From: Melioribacteraceae bacterium
GTDB lineage: Bacteria; Bacteroidota; Ignavibacteria; Ignavibacteriales; Melioribacteraceae
Length of the DNA stretch: 64,000 nt
Assembly: GCA_021739765.1 (NCBI GenBank)
Contig: JAIPBD010000005.1
Span: 142,264 to 206,263, forward strand
Direction: 5' to 3'
Shown: piece by piece, positions 19,123-27,721 of the stretch
Layout of the letters: the number at the start of each line of letters is the position of its first letter
Numbering within the stretch: position 1 is the stretch's first letter
The notes under the pieces: model-generated
What the model saw: only the letters and a program-made list of their open reading frames with translations
Told to the model about the DNA's origin: nothing
The model's database searches: none
Program-made: the position numbers and the translations under genes

Positions 19123-19602
19123 TTGAAACAAAAAGTTTCGGTTTTTGTTGATGTTCAGAACGTTTATTACACCGTTAAAGAAGCATTTAATGAAAATTTT
19201 GATTACAACAAGTTCTGGGCGAAAATTTCGGATGGTCGCCAAATAATAAAAGCGATTGCGTACGCAATTGATAGAAATGACCCGAAACAAAGGCAATTTC
19301 AGAATATCCTGAAAGCTATAGGATTCGAGGTTAAACTCAAGCCTTTTATCCAGAGACAAGATGGTTCGGCAAAAGGAGATTGGGATGTTGGGATCACAAT
19401 TGATGTTTTAGAGTACGCTAAAAATTCAGATGTCGTTATATTGGTCTCCGGTGATGGTGATTTCGACTTACTCGTCAGAAAAATTAAATCTGATTATGAC
19501 TCAATTGTAGAGGTCTATGGCGTGGAGAAATTAACCGCTGGCGCATTAATTCATGCAGCCGATATTTTTGTTCCGATTGAAGGTGAACTATTATTGAAGT
19601 GA
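19123..19602 (+). CDS. NYN-domain (PIN-like) predicted ribonuclease, LabA/DUF88 family
   Basis: A 159-aa protein with the NYN signature: VFVDVQNVYY at residues 7-16 with D10 and N13, KGDWDVGITIDV near residue 80, and VSGDGDFDLLV near residue 108. Acidic residues at these places form the metal site in PIN-like nucleases. Members are thought to act on RNA. I used TTG at 19123 as start since the frame has no ATG or GTG close by and the conserved beta-strand begins four codons later. It follows the carbonic-anhydrase-like gene closely. Confidence 0.82.
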   Translation: MKQKVSVFVDVQNVYYTVKEAFNENFDYNKFWAKISDGRQIIKAIAYAIDRNDPKQRQFQNILKAIGFEVKLKPFIQRQDGSAKGDWDVGITIDVLEYAKNSDVVILVSGDGDFDLLVRKIKSDYDSIVEVYGVEKLTAGALIHAADIFVPIEGELLLK

Positions 19603-19698
19603 GGAGGGTAGGATGGTAAAATTTAAGACTGTTAGTAATTGCCACCGGATAATTTATGTGTTGAATAATTTTTGAGAACTAATTAATTTTGATCATTT

Positions 19699-19771
19699 GC
19701 GGATGTAACTCAGTTGGTAGAGTGTCAGCTTCCCAAGCTGAATGTCGCGGGTTCGAATCCCGTCATCCGCT
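19699..19771 (+). tRNA. tRNA-Gly (anticodon CCC)
   Basis: A complete 73-nt cloverleaf: acceptor stem GCGGATG/CATCCGC with discriminator T, D-stem ACTC/GAGT, anticodon stem TCAGC/GCTGA enclosing loop TTCCCAA (anticodon CCC, reading GGG), and T-stem GCGGG/CCCGT with the TTCGAAT loop. The 3' CCA is not encoded. The flanking intergenic stretch 19603-19951 holds nothing else that I can support. Confidence 0.97.
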
Positions 19772-19951
19772 CTGAAAGCCTAATCCAAAAAAAATTAATC
19801 TTTATTCGTTATTTGGAAAATACGAAGTTCTTCTTCTGCTCGTATTTGCGATTATCAAAAATATCTTAGACCTCGTAAAGAAAATCTTTCTCCGCGTGTA
19901 ACAATCGTTAGCTTTCTTTCGTCAAAACCTAACAACTAAAAAAGGGATAAA

Positions 19952-21688
19952 ATGAAACTAATTCGTAAAAAAGCATTAACAATTCTGAGCTTAATGCTCG
20001 CATTCTACATTTCGTCTTATGCACAAGATAAATCAGAAAAAATCGACAAACTTGTATCAGCGTATTCGGAATACGGACTTTTTAGCGGGACCGTTTTAGT
20101 GGCAGATGAGTCCGGTGTTAATTTCGAAAAAGCGTATGGATTTGCTAATATTGAGTGGAATGTTAAAAATGATATAGAGACAAAATTCAGAATTGGTTCA
20201 ATCACAAAACAGTTCACTGCACTTTTGATACTGCAATTAGTTGAAAAAGGAAAAATTAGTCTCGAAGGTACCATCTCTGATTATCTCCCATATTATCGAA
20301 AAGATATCGGAGCAAAAGTTACAATTCATCAACTCTTAAATCATACTTCGGGTATTCCCAGTTATACCTCAAAGCCCAACTTTTTCACTGAAATAAGCAA
20401 AAAGTATTACAATCCTAAAGATTTTGTAATTGAACATTGTTCTGATGATCCAACATTTGAACCCGGATCGGAATGGAGTTATAATAACTCAGGCTACTTT
20501 ATTCTTGGTGCTATCTTAGAGGAGATTACCGGAAAAGCATACGCTGATTTGGCTCAAGAAAAAATATTCGAACCTTTGAATATGAATAGCACCGGATTTG
20601 ATTCGCACAAAGAAATTATTAAAAAACGCGCAACAGGTTACACAAAAACTCCGTCGGGTTATGAAAATTCAGATTGGATTGATATGTCTTTGCCTTATGC
20701 CGCCGGCTCACTTTATTCAACAGTTGGCGATTTATGTAAATGGGACCGCTCACTTTACACAGATAAATTGTTAAGTGCAAAATCCCGCGAATTGATGATG
20801 ACTCCGACATTGAATGAATATGGCTACGGGTTTGTAATTTCTTCAGCTCCGTTGGCAAATGGGGATTCAGTAAAGATTGTCGCTCATGGTGGAGGAATAA
20901 ACGGATTTAGCACTATGATATTCCGGCTTGTTGAAAGCAAAGAATTAATCGTTGCATTGAGCAATGCGCCGGCTGCAAACCTAAATTTAATGTGTATGGA
21001 AATCGTAAAAATATTAAATGATCTTGAGTATGTACTCCCGAAAAAACCGATTACCGACTTTTTCATTCAATATGTGAAAGATGAAGGATCGGAGAACCTC
21101 CCTGACGTTTTTAATGAGATCAAAGAGAACGCATCGGAAACCTACGATATAAGCGAAGGTGCATTGAATTCACTTGGGTATACATTTTTACAAAAGGGAG
21201 ATACTGACGCGGCAATCAAAATATTTGAGATAAATATTAAAGAGTATCCCAACTCCTTTAATGTTTACGATAGCATGGGCGAAGCTTTCATGGAAGCTGG
21301 AGATAACGAAAGAGCAATTGAATATTATAACAAATCACTTGAGTTAAATCCTAGAAATGATAATGCGGTTACAATGCTTGGCAAGCTGGGTGTAGAAGTT
21401 GAACCGGTTAAAGATGTTGAAGTGGCTAAGGAAATTTTAGAAACCTACGTTGGTGAATATCAATTAATGCCTAATTTTATTCTACTGGTTTCATTAAAAG
21501 ATAATCAACTTATGTCGCGAGCAACCGGTCAACCGGAATTTCCCGTCTTTCCGGAATCAGAAACAAAGTTTTATTTCAAAGTTGTTCAAGCCACAATTGA
21601 ATTTAATAGAAATGAGAATGGCGAAGTTGAAAGCCTTACTCTAGTGCAAAACGGACGCACAATGGTTGCCGAAAAATTAACCGAATAA
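19952..21688 (+). CDS. Exported serine hydrolase (beta-lactamase class C family) with TPR and C-terminal DUF3471-like domain
   Basis: A 578-aa penicillin-binding-protein-like hydrolase. Residues 1-25 are a signal peptide. The class C fold carries the nucleophile motif S83-x-x-K86 (GSITKQF), Y177-x-N179 (SYNNSGY) and an HGGG element near residue 312 in place of KTG. Two or so TPR units follow near residues 395-470, and the last 90 residues resemble DUF3471. Such proteins are usually esterases or D-amino-acid peptidases rather than drug-inactivating enzymes; the substrate is unknown. It stands alone between the tRNA and dapF. A good ribosome site (AAAGGG) precedes the ATG. Confidence 0.85.
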   Translation: MKLIRKKALTILSLMLAFYISSYAQDKSEKIDKLVSAYSEYGLFSGTVLVADESGVNFEKAYGFANIEWNVKNDIETKFRIGSITKQFTALLILQLVEKGKISLEGTISDYLPYYRKDIGAKVTIHQLLNHTSGIPSYTSKPNFFTEISKKYYNPKDFVIEHCSDDPTFEPGSEWSYNNSGYFILGAILEEITGKAYADLAQEKIFEPLNMNSTGFDSHKEIIKKRATGYTKTPSGYENSDWIDMSLPYAAGSLYSTVGDLCKWDRSLYTDKLLSAKSRELMMTPTLNEYGYGFVISSAPLANGDSVKIVAHGGGINGFSTMIFRLVESKELIVALSNAPAANLNLMCMEIVKILNDLEYVLPKKPITDFFIQYVKDEGSENLPDVFNEIKENASETYDISEGALNSLGYTFLQKGDTDAAIKIFEINIKEYPNSFNVYDSMGEAFMEAGDNERAIEYYNKSLELNPRNDNAVTMLGKLGVEVEPVKDVEVAKEILETYVGEYQLMPNFILLVSLKDNQLMSRATGQPEFPVFPESETKFYFKVVQATIEFNRNENGEVESLTLVQNGRTMVAEKLTE

Positions 21689-21733
21689 GTCGAATGATTT
21701 CAATTTGATGGTTCGATCATCCACAAAAATTAT

Positions 21734-21772
21734 GGACAATTGTTTAGAAAATGAATTGCTAAACAGTTGTCC
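21734..21772. other. Long stem-loop upstream of dapF
   Basis: GGACAATTGTTTAG (21734-21747) pairs with CTAAACAGTTGTCC (21759-21772) over 14 bp with a single G-T wobble and an 11-nt loop. No T-run follows on the plus strand. It lies 18 bp before the dapF ATG and 45 bp after the serine hydrolase stop. It could be a weak terminator, an mRNA structure acting on dapF translation or a protein-binding palindrome. Confidence 0.6.
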
Positions 21773-21790
21773 ATTCCATATCCTTATGCC

Positions 21791-22651
21791 ATGAATTCTA
21801 TTAGATTTACAAAAATGACCGCTGCCGGAAATGACTTCGTTCTGATTGACATGCTAAAAAATCCGTCGCTCGATTTTGCTTCAAATTTAATTAAAAACCT
21901 ATGCGATAGACGATTCGGTATAGGTGCGGATGGGGTTTTAGTAATTTCAGAATCTGAAAGAAGTGATTATTTACTTCAATATTTTAATTCTGATGGAAGT
22001 TCGGGTTCTCTATGCGCAAATGGTTCCCGGGCAAGCGCCCTTTATTATTATGAATCGGTCGGGAAAGTAAAGCCGGACGTTCATTTTGAGTTTAATGGCG
22101 ATATTTACCTTGCTCAAATCCTTGAGGAAAATTCAATTAAATTAAAATTAAAAAAACCGCATCATTCAAAATTGAACTTCAAAATCATGTGCGGTGGACA
22201 ATTAGTAAACGCATCATTTATAAATACCGGTTCTCCACAAGTTTTAATTAATATTAAAGATATGTTCGTAAATGAAAATCCAAATAAAGGAAAATATACT
22301 TCTTTAGATGAAGTTCCGGTTTATGAACTTGGGCGAGAATTAAGGTATGCAAAAGAATTTCGGCCGGAGGGGACAAACGTTAACTTTATTGAAACCCTTG
22401 GCGATTCAATCAAAATTAGGTCATATGAGAGAGGTGTTGAGGAGGAAACCTTTGCTTGTGGTACCGGAATTGTCGCAGCGGCTTTAGTTTCTGCGGTAAA
22501 CGATAATTTTCAACCTCCAATCAAGCTCTATTCAAAAGCAGGAAACGAATTTAAAGTTGATTTTGTGATTGATAATCAGAGCATTAAAGAGTTATTTTTG
22601 CAAGGCACCGCAAAAAATGTTTATACGGGAGTTTATCCCATCAATCTATAA
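21791..22651 (+). CDS. dapF: Diaminopimelate epimerase
   Basis: DapF converts LL- to meso-diaminopimelate for lysine and peptidoglycan synthesis, using two cysteines as acid and base. I placed the start at ATG 21791 (286 aa), since the protein then begins with the usual short beta-strand before FTKMTAAGNDFVLID; the upstream TTG at 21767 lies inside the stem-loop. The two catalytic cysteines are C75 (LCANGSR, where many homologues have CGNG) and C223 (FACGTG). RFGIGADGVL and the SDGSSGSLC region are also typical. It is followed by a small monooxygenase-like gene after 12 bp. Confidence 0.93.
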   Translation: MNSIRFTKMTAAGNDFVLIDMLKNPSLDFASNLIKNLCDRRFGIGADGVLVISESERSDYLLQYFNSDGSSGSLCANGSRASALYYYESVGKVKPDVHFEFNGDIYLAQILEENSIKLKLKKPHHSKLNFKIMCGGQLVNASFINTGSPQVLINIKDMFVNENPNKGKYTSLDEVPVYELGRELRYAKEFRPEGTNVNFIETLGDSIKIRSYERGVEEETFACGTGIVAAALVSAVNDNFQPPIKLYSKAGNEFKVDFVIDNQSIKELFLQGTAKNVYTGVYPINL

Positions 22652-22663
22652 TTAAGGAGTGAA

Positions 22664-22975
22664 ATGAGTCAGGTTATTTTTTCAATAAAATATGAAATAC
22701 TTCCCGAGAAAAGGGAAGAATATTTAGATGTTGTTAGAGAATTAAAAAATCTGGTAAAAGCGGAAGGGCTATTAAGTTATTCTGTTTACGAGAAGAAATC
22801 AAAAACAAATGTTTTCGAAGAAATTTATTTATTTGATTCAAAAGAAAATTTTGAAAATTTTGATGATGATCAAGATGAAAGAGTTGATTTGTTGATGACA
22901 AAGCTGTCCGATATGATTAAAGGACACTCGACTGAGTATTCAACTCTAAATGAAGTTGTGAGTAATAACAATTAA
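22664..22975 (+). CDS. Small antibiotic-biosynthesis-monooxygenase-like (ABM fold) protein
   Basis: A 103-aa single-domain protein. The layout (beta-strand VIFSIKYEILPEKREEYLDVVRE, helix, short strand SVYEK, EEIYLFDSKENFENF) matches the dimeric ABM/Dabb ferredoxin-like fold. Members include quinol monooxygenases and heme-degrading enzymes, but many have no known activity. No specific catalytic residues can be recognised. Ribosome site AAGGAG is well placed. It is probably co-transcribed with dapF without clear functional connection. Confidence 0.6.
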   Translation: MSQVIFSIKYEILPEKREEYLDVVRELKNLVKAEGLLSYSVYEKKSKTNVFEEIYLFDSKENFENFDDDQDERVDLLMTKLSDMIKGHSTEYSTLNEVVSNNN

Positions 22976-23013
22976 TTATCAAATTACATCCCTCAACAAG
23001 TATAATACCTTCT

Positions 23014-24060
23014 ATGTATGAATACGTCGGTTCACTTCACATGCATTCACTCTATTCTGATGGATCGGGAGATGTGCGAGATATCGCCAATACGGCAAAT
23101 GAAGTTGGGCTCGATTTTATAATTCTTACGGATCATAACACACTTCGCGCCTTGGATGAAGGGTGCGAGGGATGGTATGGAAATACGCTTTTGCTGGTTG
23201 GTTGTGAAATTAATGATCGTGAAAATAAAAACCATTATCTGGCTTTTGGAATTGAGAAGCCAATCTCAACACGTATGCCGGCAGCCGAATATGTAAAAAA
23301 GGTTAAAGAAGCTGGTGGAATTGGTTTTTTAGCTCATCCTCACGAGAAAAGAAGTTCAATGGAAGAACACCCACCTTATCCTTGGGTTGATTGGGATGTG
23401 GAGGGATTTACCGGTATTGAAATCTGGAATCATATGTCTGAATGGATGGAAGGATTGACCGAGGAGAACAAATACAATTATTTTATTCATCCTCTTCGAT
23501 CAATCGTAAAACCACCTGATGAGACATTAGAAGTCTGGGATGAATTAAGTCTAAAACGAAAAGTTGTCGGAATTGGTGGAATAGACGCACATGCTCACAA
23601 GGTTAATTTACTTGGATTTTTTGAAGTAGAAGTCTTCCCCTACAAAATATTGTTTAAGTCTGTAAGAACTCATGTTCTTTTGGAAACTGAAATAAAACCA
23701 GACGATAAAAAAGCAACGTTAGATAATGCCAAATCGAATATTTACAAATCGCTTGAGCAAGGTAAATGTTTTGTAACTAACTTTTATCATGGTGATGCGA
23801 AAGGTTTTCGTTTTACCGCGAAATCCGGAACAAAAATTTTCCAGATGGGGGATTCGGTAGAATTGCTCGAAAATTTACAATTGGAAGTTACTGTCCCCAT
23901 AGAAGGTGAAATTCGAATTTTGCATAATGGAAAAGTGGTTGAACGAACAGAAGGTAATAGCGCTATTCACACCGTTAAGCAATCCGGTGCGTTTAGAGTT
24001 GAAGTTTATTTAAATGACAAAGCGTGGATTTTTTCAAATCATATTAGAATTGGACTATAA
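23014..24060 (+). CDS. PHP-domain metal-dependent hydrolase (CehA/McbA-like)
   Basis: A 348-aa protein with a PHP phosphoesterase domain: H9-x-H11 and D16 (LHMHSLYSDGSG), D40-H41 (TDHNTL), an EIND-type acidic residue near 68, AHPHEK near 110 and IDAHAH near 192. These supply the trinuclear metal site. The C-terminal 100 residues form a beta-rich extension. The arrangement is like stand-alone CehA-type PHP proteins, which hydrolyse phosphate or carbamate esters. There is no signal peptide. The substrate is unknown. Confidence 0.8.
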   Translation: MYEYVGSLHMHSLYSDGSGDVRDIANTANEVGLDFIILTDHNTLRALDEGCEGWYGNTLLLVGCEINDRENKNHYLAFGIEKPISTRMPAAEYVKKVKEAGGIGFLAHPHEKRSSMEEHPPYPWVDWDVEGFTGIEIWNHMSEWMEGLTEENKYNYFIHPLRSIVKPPDETLEVWDELSLKRKVVGIGGIDAHAHKVNLLGFFEVEVFPYKILFKSVRTHVLLETEIKPDDKKATLDNAKSNIYKSLEQGKCFVTNFYHGDAKGFRFTAKSGTKIFQMGDSVELLENLQLEVTVPIEGEIRILHNGKVVERTEGNSAIHTVKQSGAFRVEVYLNDKAWIFSNHIRIGL

Positions 24061-24097
24061 TATTTTTTAACTTTATTGTCTGTTTTCTCTGAAAATA

Positions 24098-24802
24098 ATG
24101 GAGCAAGAAGTGTTAGCTAAGAAGAAAAAATTGAGTAAGAAAGAAATTAAAGAGGATCAATTGGTAACATCATATTACCAATCCCTTGAATTTATTGAGC
24201 AATACAAAAGCAAATTGATAATCGCAGCGGCGGCAATTGCCGTTGTTGTATTGGCAGTTCTGCTTTACACAAACAAAATCGAAGAAGATAATACAGCCGC
24301 CAACGAAGCTTTGTCCAGAGTAATCCCACTTTACGACAACAATCAATTTGAACAAGCGATTAACGGACAACCGGGCACAACATTGATTGGTCTCAAGGAA
24401 ATCGTAGATCAGTATTCCGGAACTACAAATGGGGAGATCGCAAAATTTTATCTCGCTAATTCTTACTTTTTTACCGGTGAATATCAGTCTGCATTGGAAG
24501 TTTATCAAGATTTTAACGGTGATGATGAGTTATTACGTGCCGGTGCGATTTCAGGTTCTGCAAATTGTTACGAAGCTTTAGGACAAAATGAAAAAGCCGC
24601 AGAACTTTATTATCAAGCTTCACAAGTTTCTGAATACAATCCGGATAACGCGGAAAATTTATTGCTTGCCGGAAAAAACTATTTAACCGCAGGTCAAAAT
24701 GAAAAATCGGCTGAAGTATTGAACGAATTAAAAGCCAACTATAAAACTTCGGCATCTGCAAGGGAAGCTGATCGTTATCTGGCCGAAGCAAATATGATGT
24801 AA
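24098..24802 (+). CDS. Single-pass membrane protein with TPR repeats (YfgM-like)
   Basis: A 234-aa protein with a Lys-rich cytoplasmic N-terminus (residues 1-38), one transmembrane helix at about 39-58, and a C-terminal periplasmic solenoid with tetratricopeptide repeats (for example AKFYLANSYFFTGEYQSALEV). This topology equals that of YfgM/TPR_21 proteins that interact with the secretion translocon and periplasmic chaperones. It lies upstream of efp with a 63-bp gap. The specific partner is unknown. Confidence 0.7.
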   Translation: MEQEVLAKKKKLSKKEIKEDQLVTSYYQSLEFIEQYKSKLIIAAAAIAVVVLAVLLYTNKIEEDNTAANEALSRVIPLYDNNQFEQAINGQPGTTLIGLKEIVDQYSGTTNGEIAKFYLANSYFFTGEYQSALEVYQDFNGDDELLRAGAISGSANCYEALGQNEKAAELYYQASQVSEYNPDNAENLLLAGKNYLTAGQNEKSAEVLNELKANYKTSASAREADRYLAEANMM

Positions 24803-24865
24803 TTAACAAATTGATTTTCTTTGATCCACTAACTATTTTATCAACAAATTAAGATATAAGAATTT

Positions 24866-25432
24866 ATGGCAGACACATCAGATTTTAGAAATGGATTAAT
24901 CATTAAATTCAAATCAGATCTTTATACAATGATTGAATTTCAGCACGTTAAGCCTGGAAAAGGCGGTGCTTTTGTTAGAACTATGTTGAAAAATATGAGA
25001 ACAGGAAAAGTACTTGACAATACTTTTCGTTCGGGTGAGAGTGTTGAAGTAGTTCGTGTGGAAAGGAAAAAATATCAGTACCTTTACAAAGATTCTACCG
25101 GACTCGTGCTGATGGATAATGACACATTCGAACAAATCACTGTTCCTCAGGAAATTTTTGGGGATCAAGCTAATTATTTGAAAGAAAGTGAAGAGGTTGA
25201 ACTGCTGCATGATGATGAGGATAAAATTATTACTGCTGAAATACCTATCTTCGTAAATCTTGAAGTAAAAGAAACCGAACCGGGCTTTAAAGGTGATACC
25301 GCCACAAATACTCTAAAACCTGCAATTATGGAAACCGGGGTTACAGTGAACGTCCCTTTATTTGTTAATGAAGGTGAAGTAATTAAAATTGATACCCGAA
25401 AAGGGCAATATGTTGAACGAGTCAAAAACTAA
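24866..25432 (+). CDS. efp: Translation elongation factor P
   Basis: EF-P binds between the P and E sites of the ribosome and relieves stalling at polyproline motifs. Seen: KOW-like domain I with the tip loop KPGKGGAFVRT, whose modifiable lysine would be K32, then two OB-like domains, the last with ETGVTVNVPLFVNEGEVIKIDTRKG, a canonical ending. Length 188 aa is normal. The Lys-type tip implies EpmA/B-like or other modification enzymes that are not here. accB starts 9 bp after its stop, a frequent arrangement. Confidence 0.96.
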   Translation: MADTSDFRNGLIIKFKSDLYTMIEFQHVKPGKGGAFVRTMLKNMRTGKVLDNTFRSGESVEVVRVERKKYQYLYKDSTGLVLMDNDTFEQITVPQEIFGDQANYLKESEEVELLHDDEDKIITAEIPIFVNLEVKETEPGFKGDTATNTLKPAIMETGVTVNVPLFVNEGEVIKIDTRKGQYVERVKN

Positions 25433-25441
25433 GAGATTAAT

Positions 25442-25918
25442 ATGGATCTAAACCTTATAAAAAAACTCATAAAAGCAGTTGAAACAAGTGAAATAACAGA
25501 TTTTTTTATTGAAGAGGGTGACCTAAAAATAAAAATTTCCAAAAAAACTGCCCCTGTAATTCAAAGCGCTCCTCAATATATTGAAGCAAAATTACCTCAA
25601 ACTCAGAACGAAACAACTGCTTCCGTCCAGGCATCGCCTGAACAAAAGGAAGCTAAACCGGAAATTCCCGCTGCCAATTTACACGAGGTTCGTTCACCGA
25701 TTGTCGGAACGTTTTATCGAGCTCCCGCTCCCGATGCTGATTCGTATGTAAATGTGGGGGATAAAGTATCAGAGGGAAATGTTCTTTGCATTATTGAAGC
25801 AATGAAATTAATGAATGAAATTGAAAGTGACGCGACCGGTAAAATCGTTAAAATTCTTGTCGAGAACGCAACTGCGGTAGAATATAATCAGCCTCTATTT
25901 TTAATTGAGAAAAATTAG
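25442..25918 (+). CDS. accB: Biotin carboxyl carrier protein of acetyl-CoA carboxylase
   Basis: AccB carries CO2 on biotin between biotin carboxylase and carboxyltransferase. Residues 1-40 are the AccC-binding segment, 40-80 a Pro/Ala/Gln-rich linker, and 82-158 the biotinyl domain with the biotin lysine K122 in EAMKLMNEI. Length 158 aa is typical. It lies between efp and accC, and its modification enzyme birA is at 12362-13129. Confidence 0.96.
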   Translation: MDLNLIKKLIKAVETSEITDFFIEEGDLKIKISKKTAPVIQSAPQYIEAKLPQTQNETTASVQASPEQKEAKPEIPAANLHEVRSPIVGTFYRAPAPDADSYVNVGDKVSEGNVLCIIEAMKLMNEIESDATGKIVKILVENATAVEYNQPLFLIEKN

Positions 25919-25942
25919 ATAAATTAATTAATTGAGGAAATC

Positions 25943-27280
25943 TTGTTCAAAAAAGTTTTAATTGCTAATCGTGGTGAAATTGCTTTAAGAGTTATTCGTT
26001 CTTGCAAAGAATTAGGCATCAAAACCGTAGCGGTTTACTCTGAAGCGGATAAAGAATCTCTTCATACAATTTTAGCTGATGAAGCCGTTTGTATCGGTCC
26101 TGCGAGTAGTCAGCTCAGTTATCTTAAAATTCCAAGTATTATAGCGGCAGCACAGGTAACCGGTGCGGAAGCAATACATCCCGGATATGGCTTTTTATCT
26201 GAGAACGCTGATTTCTCGGATATTTGTCTTGATTCCGACATAAAATTTATCGGCCCTTCCGCTAATATGATAAATCGAATGGGAGATAAAGCCCTCGCGA
26301 AAACTACGATGAAAGAGTGTGGTGTTCCGGTTGTACCGGGAAGCGACGGCGCAGTAAAAAGCATAGAGGAAGCAAAAAAAGTAGCGGCGGAAATCGGATA
26401 CCCTGTAATGCTTAAAGCTTCAGCCGGCGGCGGTGGAAAAGGAATGCGAATTGTTAATGAAGAGAAAGAGTTAAGCAAAGCATATCAAACAGCAAGTACC
26501 GAAGCGGGTGCCGCATTTAATAATCCTGAATTATATGTTGAAAAATTTATCGAAAATCCGCGCCATGTTGAAATTCAAATACTGGGCGACTCTCATGGAA
26601 ATGTTTACCATTATGGCGAGCGAGATTGTTCAATTCAAAGAAGACATCAAAAATTAATCGAGGAGTCACCTTCTCCCATCGTTTCTGAAGAACTTCGTAA
26701 TAAAATGGGTGATGCGGCAGTTCTTGCGGCAAAATCAGTTAAATACGAGGGAGCGGGAACCATTGAATTTTTGGTGGATAAACATTCAAATTTCTATTTT
26801 ATTGAAATGAACACTCGAATTCAAGTCGAACACCCGGTAACGGAAACTATATACAACATCGATTTGGTGAAGGAGCAAATAATGATTGCCTCCGGATCGC
26901 CTATCGAAACTCTGCCTCAAAAACCACATGGACATGCAATCGAATTTAGAATAAATGCCGAAGATCCCGATCATAATTTTCGCCCATCGCCCGGTAAAAT
27001 TCAATATTTGCATTTCCCCGGAGGATATGGAATCAGGGTGGACTCGCATGTTTACAACGAATATGTAATTCCTCCATATTATGATTCCCTAATCGCGAAG
27101 TTAATTGTTTGGGGAAGAACGCGTGAGTTGGCGATTGTCAGATCGAAAAGAGCTTTTGAAGAATTTACTGTCGAGGGAATAAAAACAACGATTCCATTCC
27201 ATGAAAAGGTTCTCGACAATGAAAACTTTAAAAATTCAACTTATGACACATCCTTTATTGATAAAGAATTTTTGAAATAA
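25943..27280 (+). CDS. accC: Biotin carboxylase subunit of acetyl-CoA carboxylase
   Basis: AccC is an ATP-grasp enzyme that carboxylates biotin on AccB. Visible: [17 protein letters not shown] at the N-terminus, the glycine-rich [10 protein letters not shown] loop, [26 protein letters not shown] and [14 protein letters not shown]. Length 445 aa is usual. The start is TTG at 25943, with GAGGAAA just upstream, because the conserved N-terminus begins directly after it. It is 24 bp downstream of accB. Confidence 0.97.
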   Translation: MFKKVLIANRGEIALRVIRSCKELGIKTVAVYSEADKESLHTILADEAVCIGPASSQLSYLKIPSIIAAAQVTGAEAIHPGYGFLSENADFSDICLDSDIKFIGPSANMINRMGDKALAKTTMKECGVPVVPGSDGAVKSIEEAKKVAAEIGYPVMLKASAGGGGKGMRIVNEEKELSKAYQTASTEAGAAFNNPELYVEKFIENPRHVEIQILGDSHGNVYHYGERDCSIQRRHQKLIEESPSPIVSEELRNKMGDAAVLAAKSVKYEGAGTIEFLVDKHSNFYFIEMNTRIQVEHPVTETIYNIDLVKEQIMIASGSPIETLPQKPHGHAIEFRINAEDPDHNFRPSPGKIQYLHFPGGYGIRVDSHVYNEYVIPPYYDSLIAKLIVWGRTRELAIVRSKRAFEEFTVEGIKTTIPFHEKVLDNENFKNSTYDTSFIDKEFLK

Positions 27281-27295
27281 TCAAAGGTTGGTAAA

Positions 27296-27676
27296 ATGAA
27301 TTTCCCGGAAAACTTAAAGTACACTAAAGAACACGAATGGTTAAGAATTGATGGTGCAACAGCTTATGTAGGAATTACAGATTATGCCCAAGGCGAACTC
27401 GGCGATATTGTTTATGTTGATATTGACGAGGATATCGAATCTATTGAAATGGATGAATCTTTTGGAACAATCGAGGCTGTTAAAACCGTTAGTGATTTAT
27501 TCGCGCCGGTTTCAGCTAAAGTTTTGGAGTTAAATCCGAAATTAGCCGACGAGCCGCAGCTTGTTAACTCCGACCCTTACGGGGAAGGATGGATATTAAA
27601 AATTGAGATGGAGGATACGTCTTCCGTTGACAACTTGATGGATGTAAACTCCTACAAAGAACTTGTAGGTCAATAA
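27296..27676 (+). CDS. gcvH: Glycine cleavage system H protein
   Basis: GcvH carries aminomethyl groups on lipoate between the P, T and L proteins. Seen: [25 protein letters not shown], and the lipoyl lysine K63 in [12 protein letters not shown]. Length 126 aa is normal. gcvP and gcvT are not adjacent; the gene instead follows accC by 15 bp, so a swinging-arm lipoyl protein sits next to a swinging-arm biotinyl protein. The unit ends at a clear terminator. Confidence 0.96.
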   Translation: MNFPENLKYTKEHEWLRIDGATAYVGITDYAQGELGDIVYVDIDEDIESIEMDESFGTIEAVKTVSDLFAPVSAKVLELNPKLADEPQLVNSDPYGEGWILKIEMEDTSSVDNLMDVNSYKELVGQ

Positions 27677-27684
27677 GAATTTTT

Positions 27685-27709
27685 AGGCCGTTTACGCGGC
27701 CTTTTTTAT
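27685..27709 (+). terminator. Rho-independent terminator after gcvH
   Basis: AGGCCG (27685-27690) and CGGCCT (27697-27702) form a GC-rich stem with a 6-nt loop, followed by six T residues. Confidence 0.9.
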
Positions 27710-27721
27710 TTCGGGCAATTT

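Noticed and set aside
19613-19675. 20-codon frame after a strong GGAGGG site downstream of the NYN gene
   Set aside because: Too short, no hydrophobic or charged pattern, and located just before a tRNA; probably chance.
19952-21688. Serine hydrolase as an antibiotic-resistance beta-lactamase
   Set aside because: KTG is replaced by HGGG and the protein carries TPR and DUF3471-like parts, typical of esterase/peptidase-type relatives.
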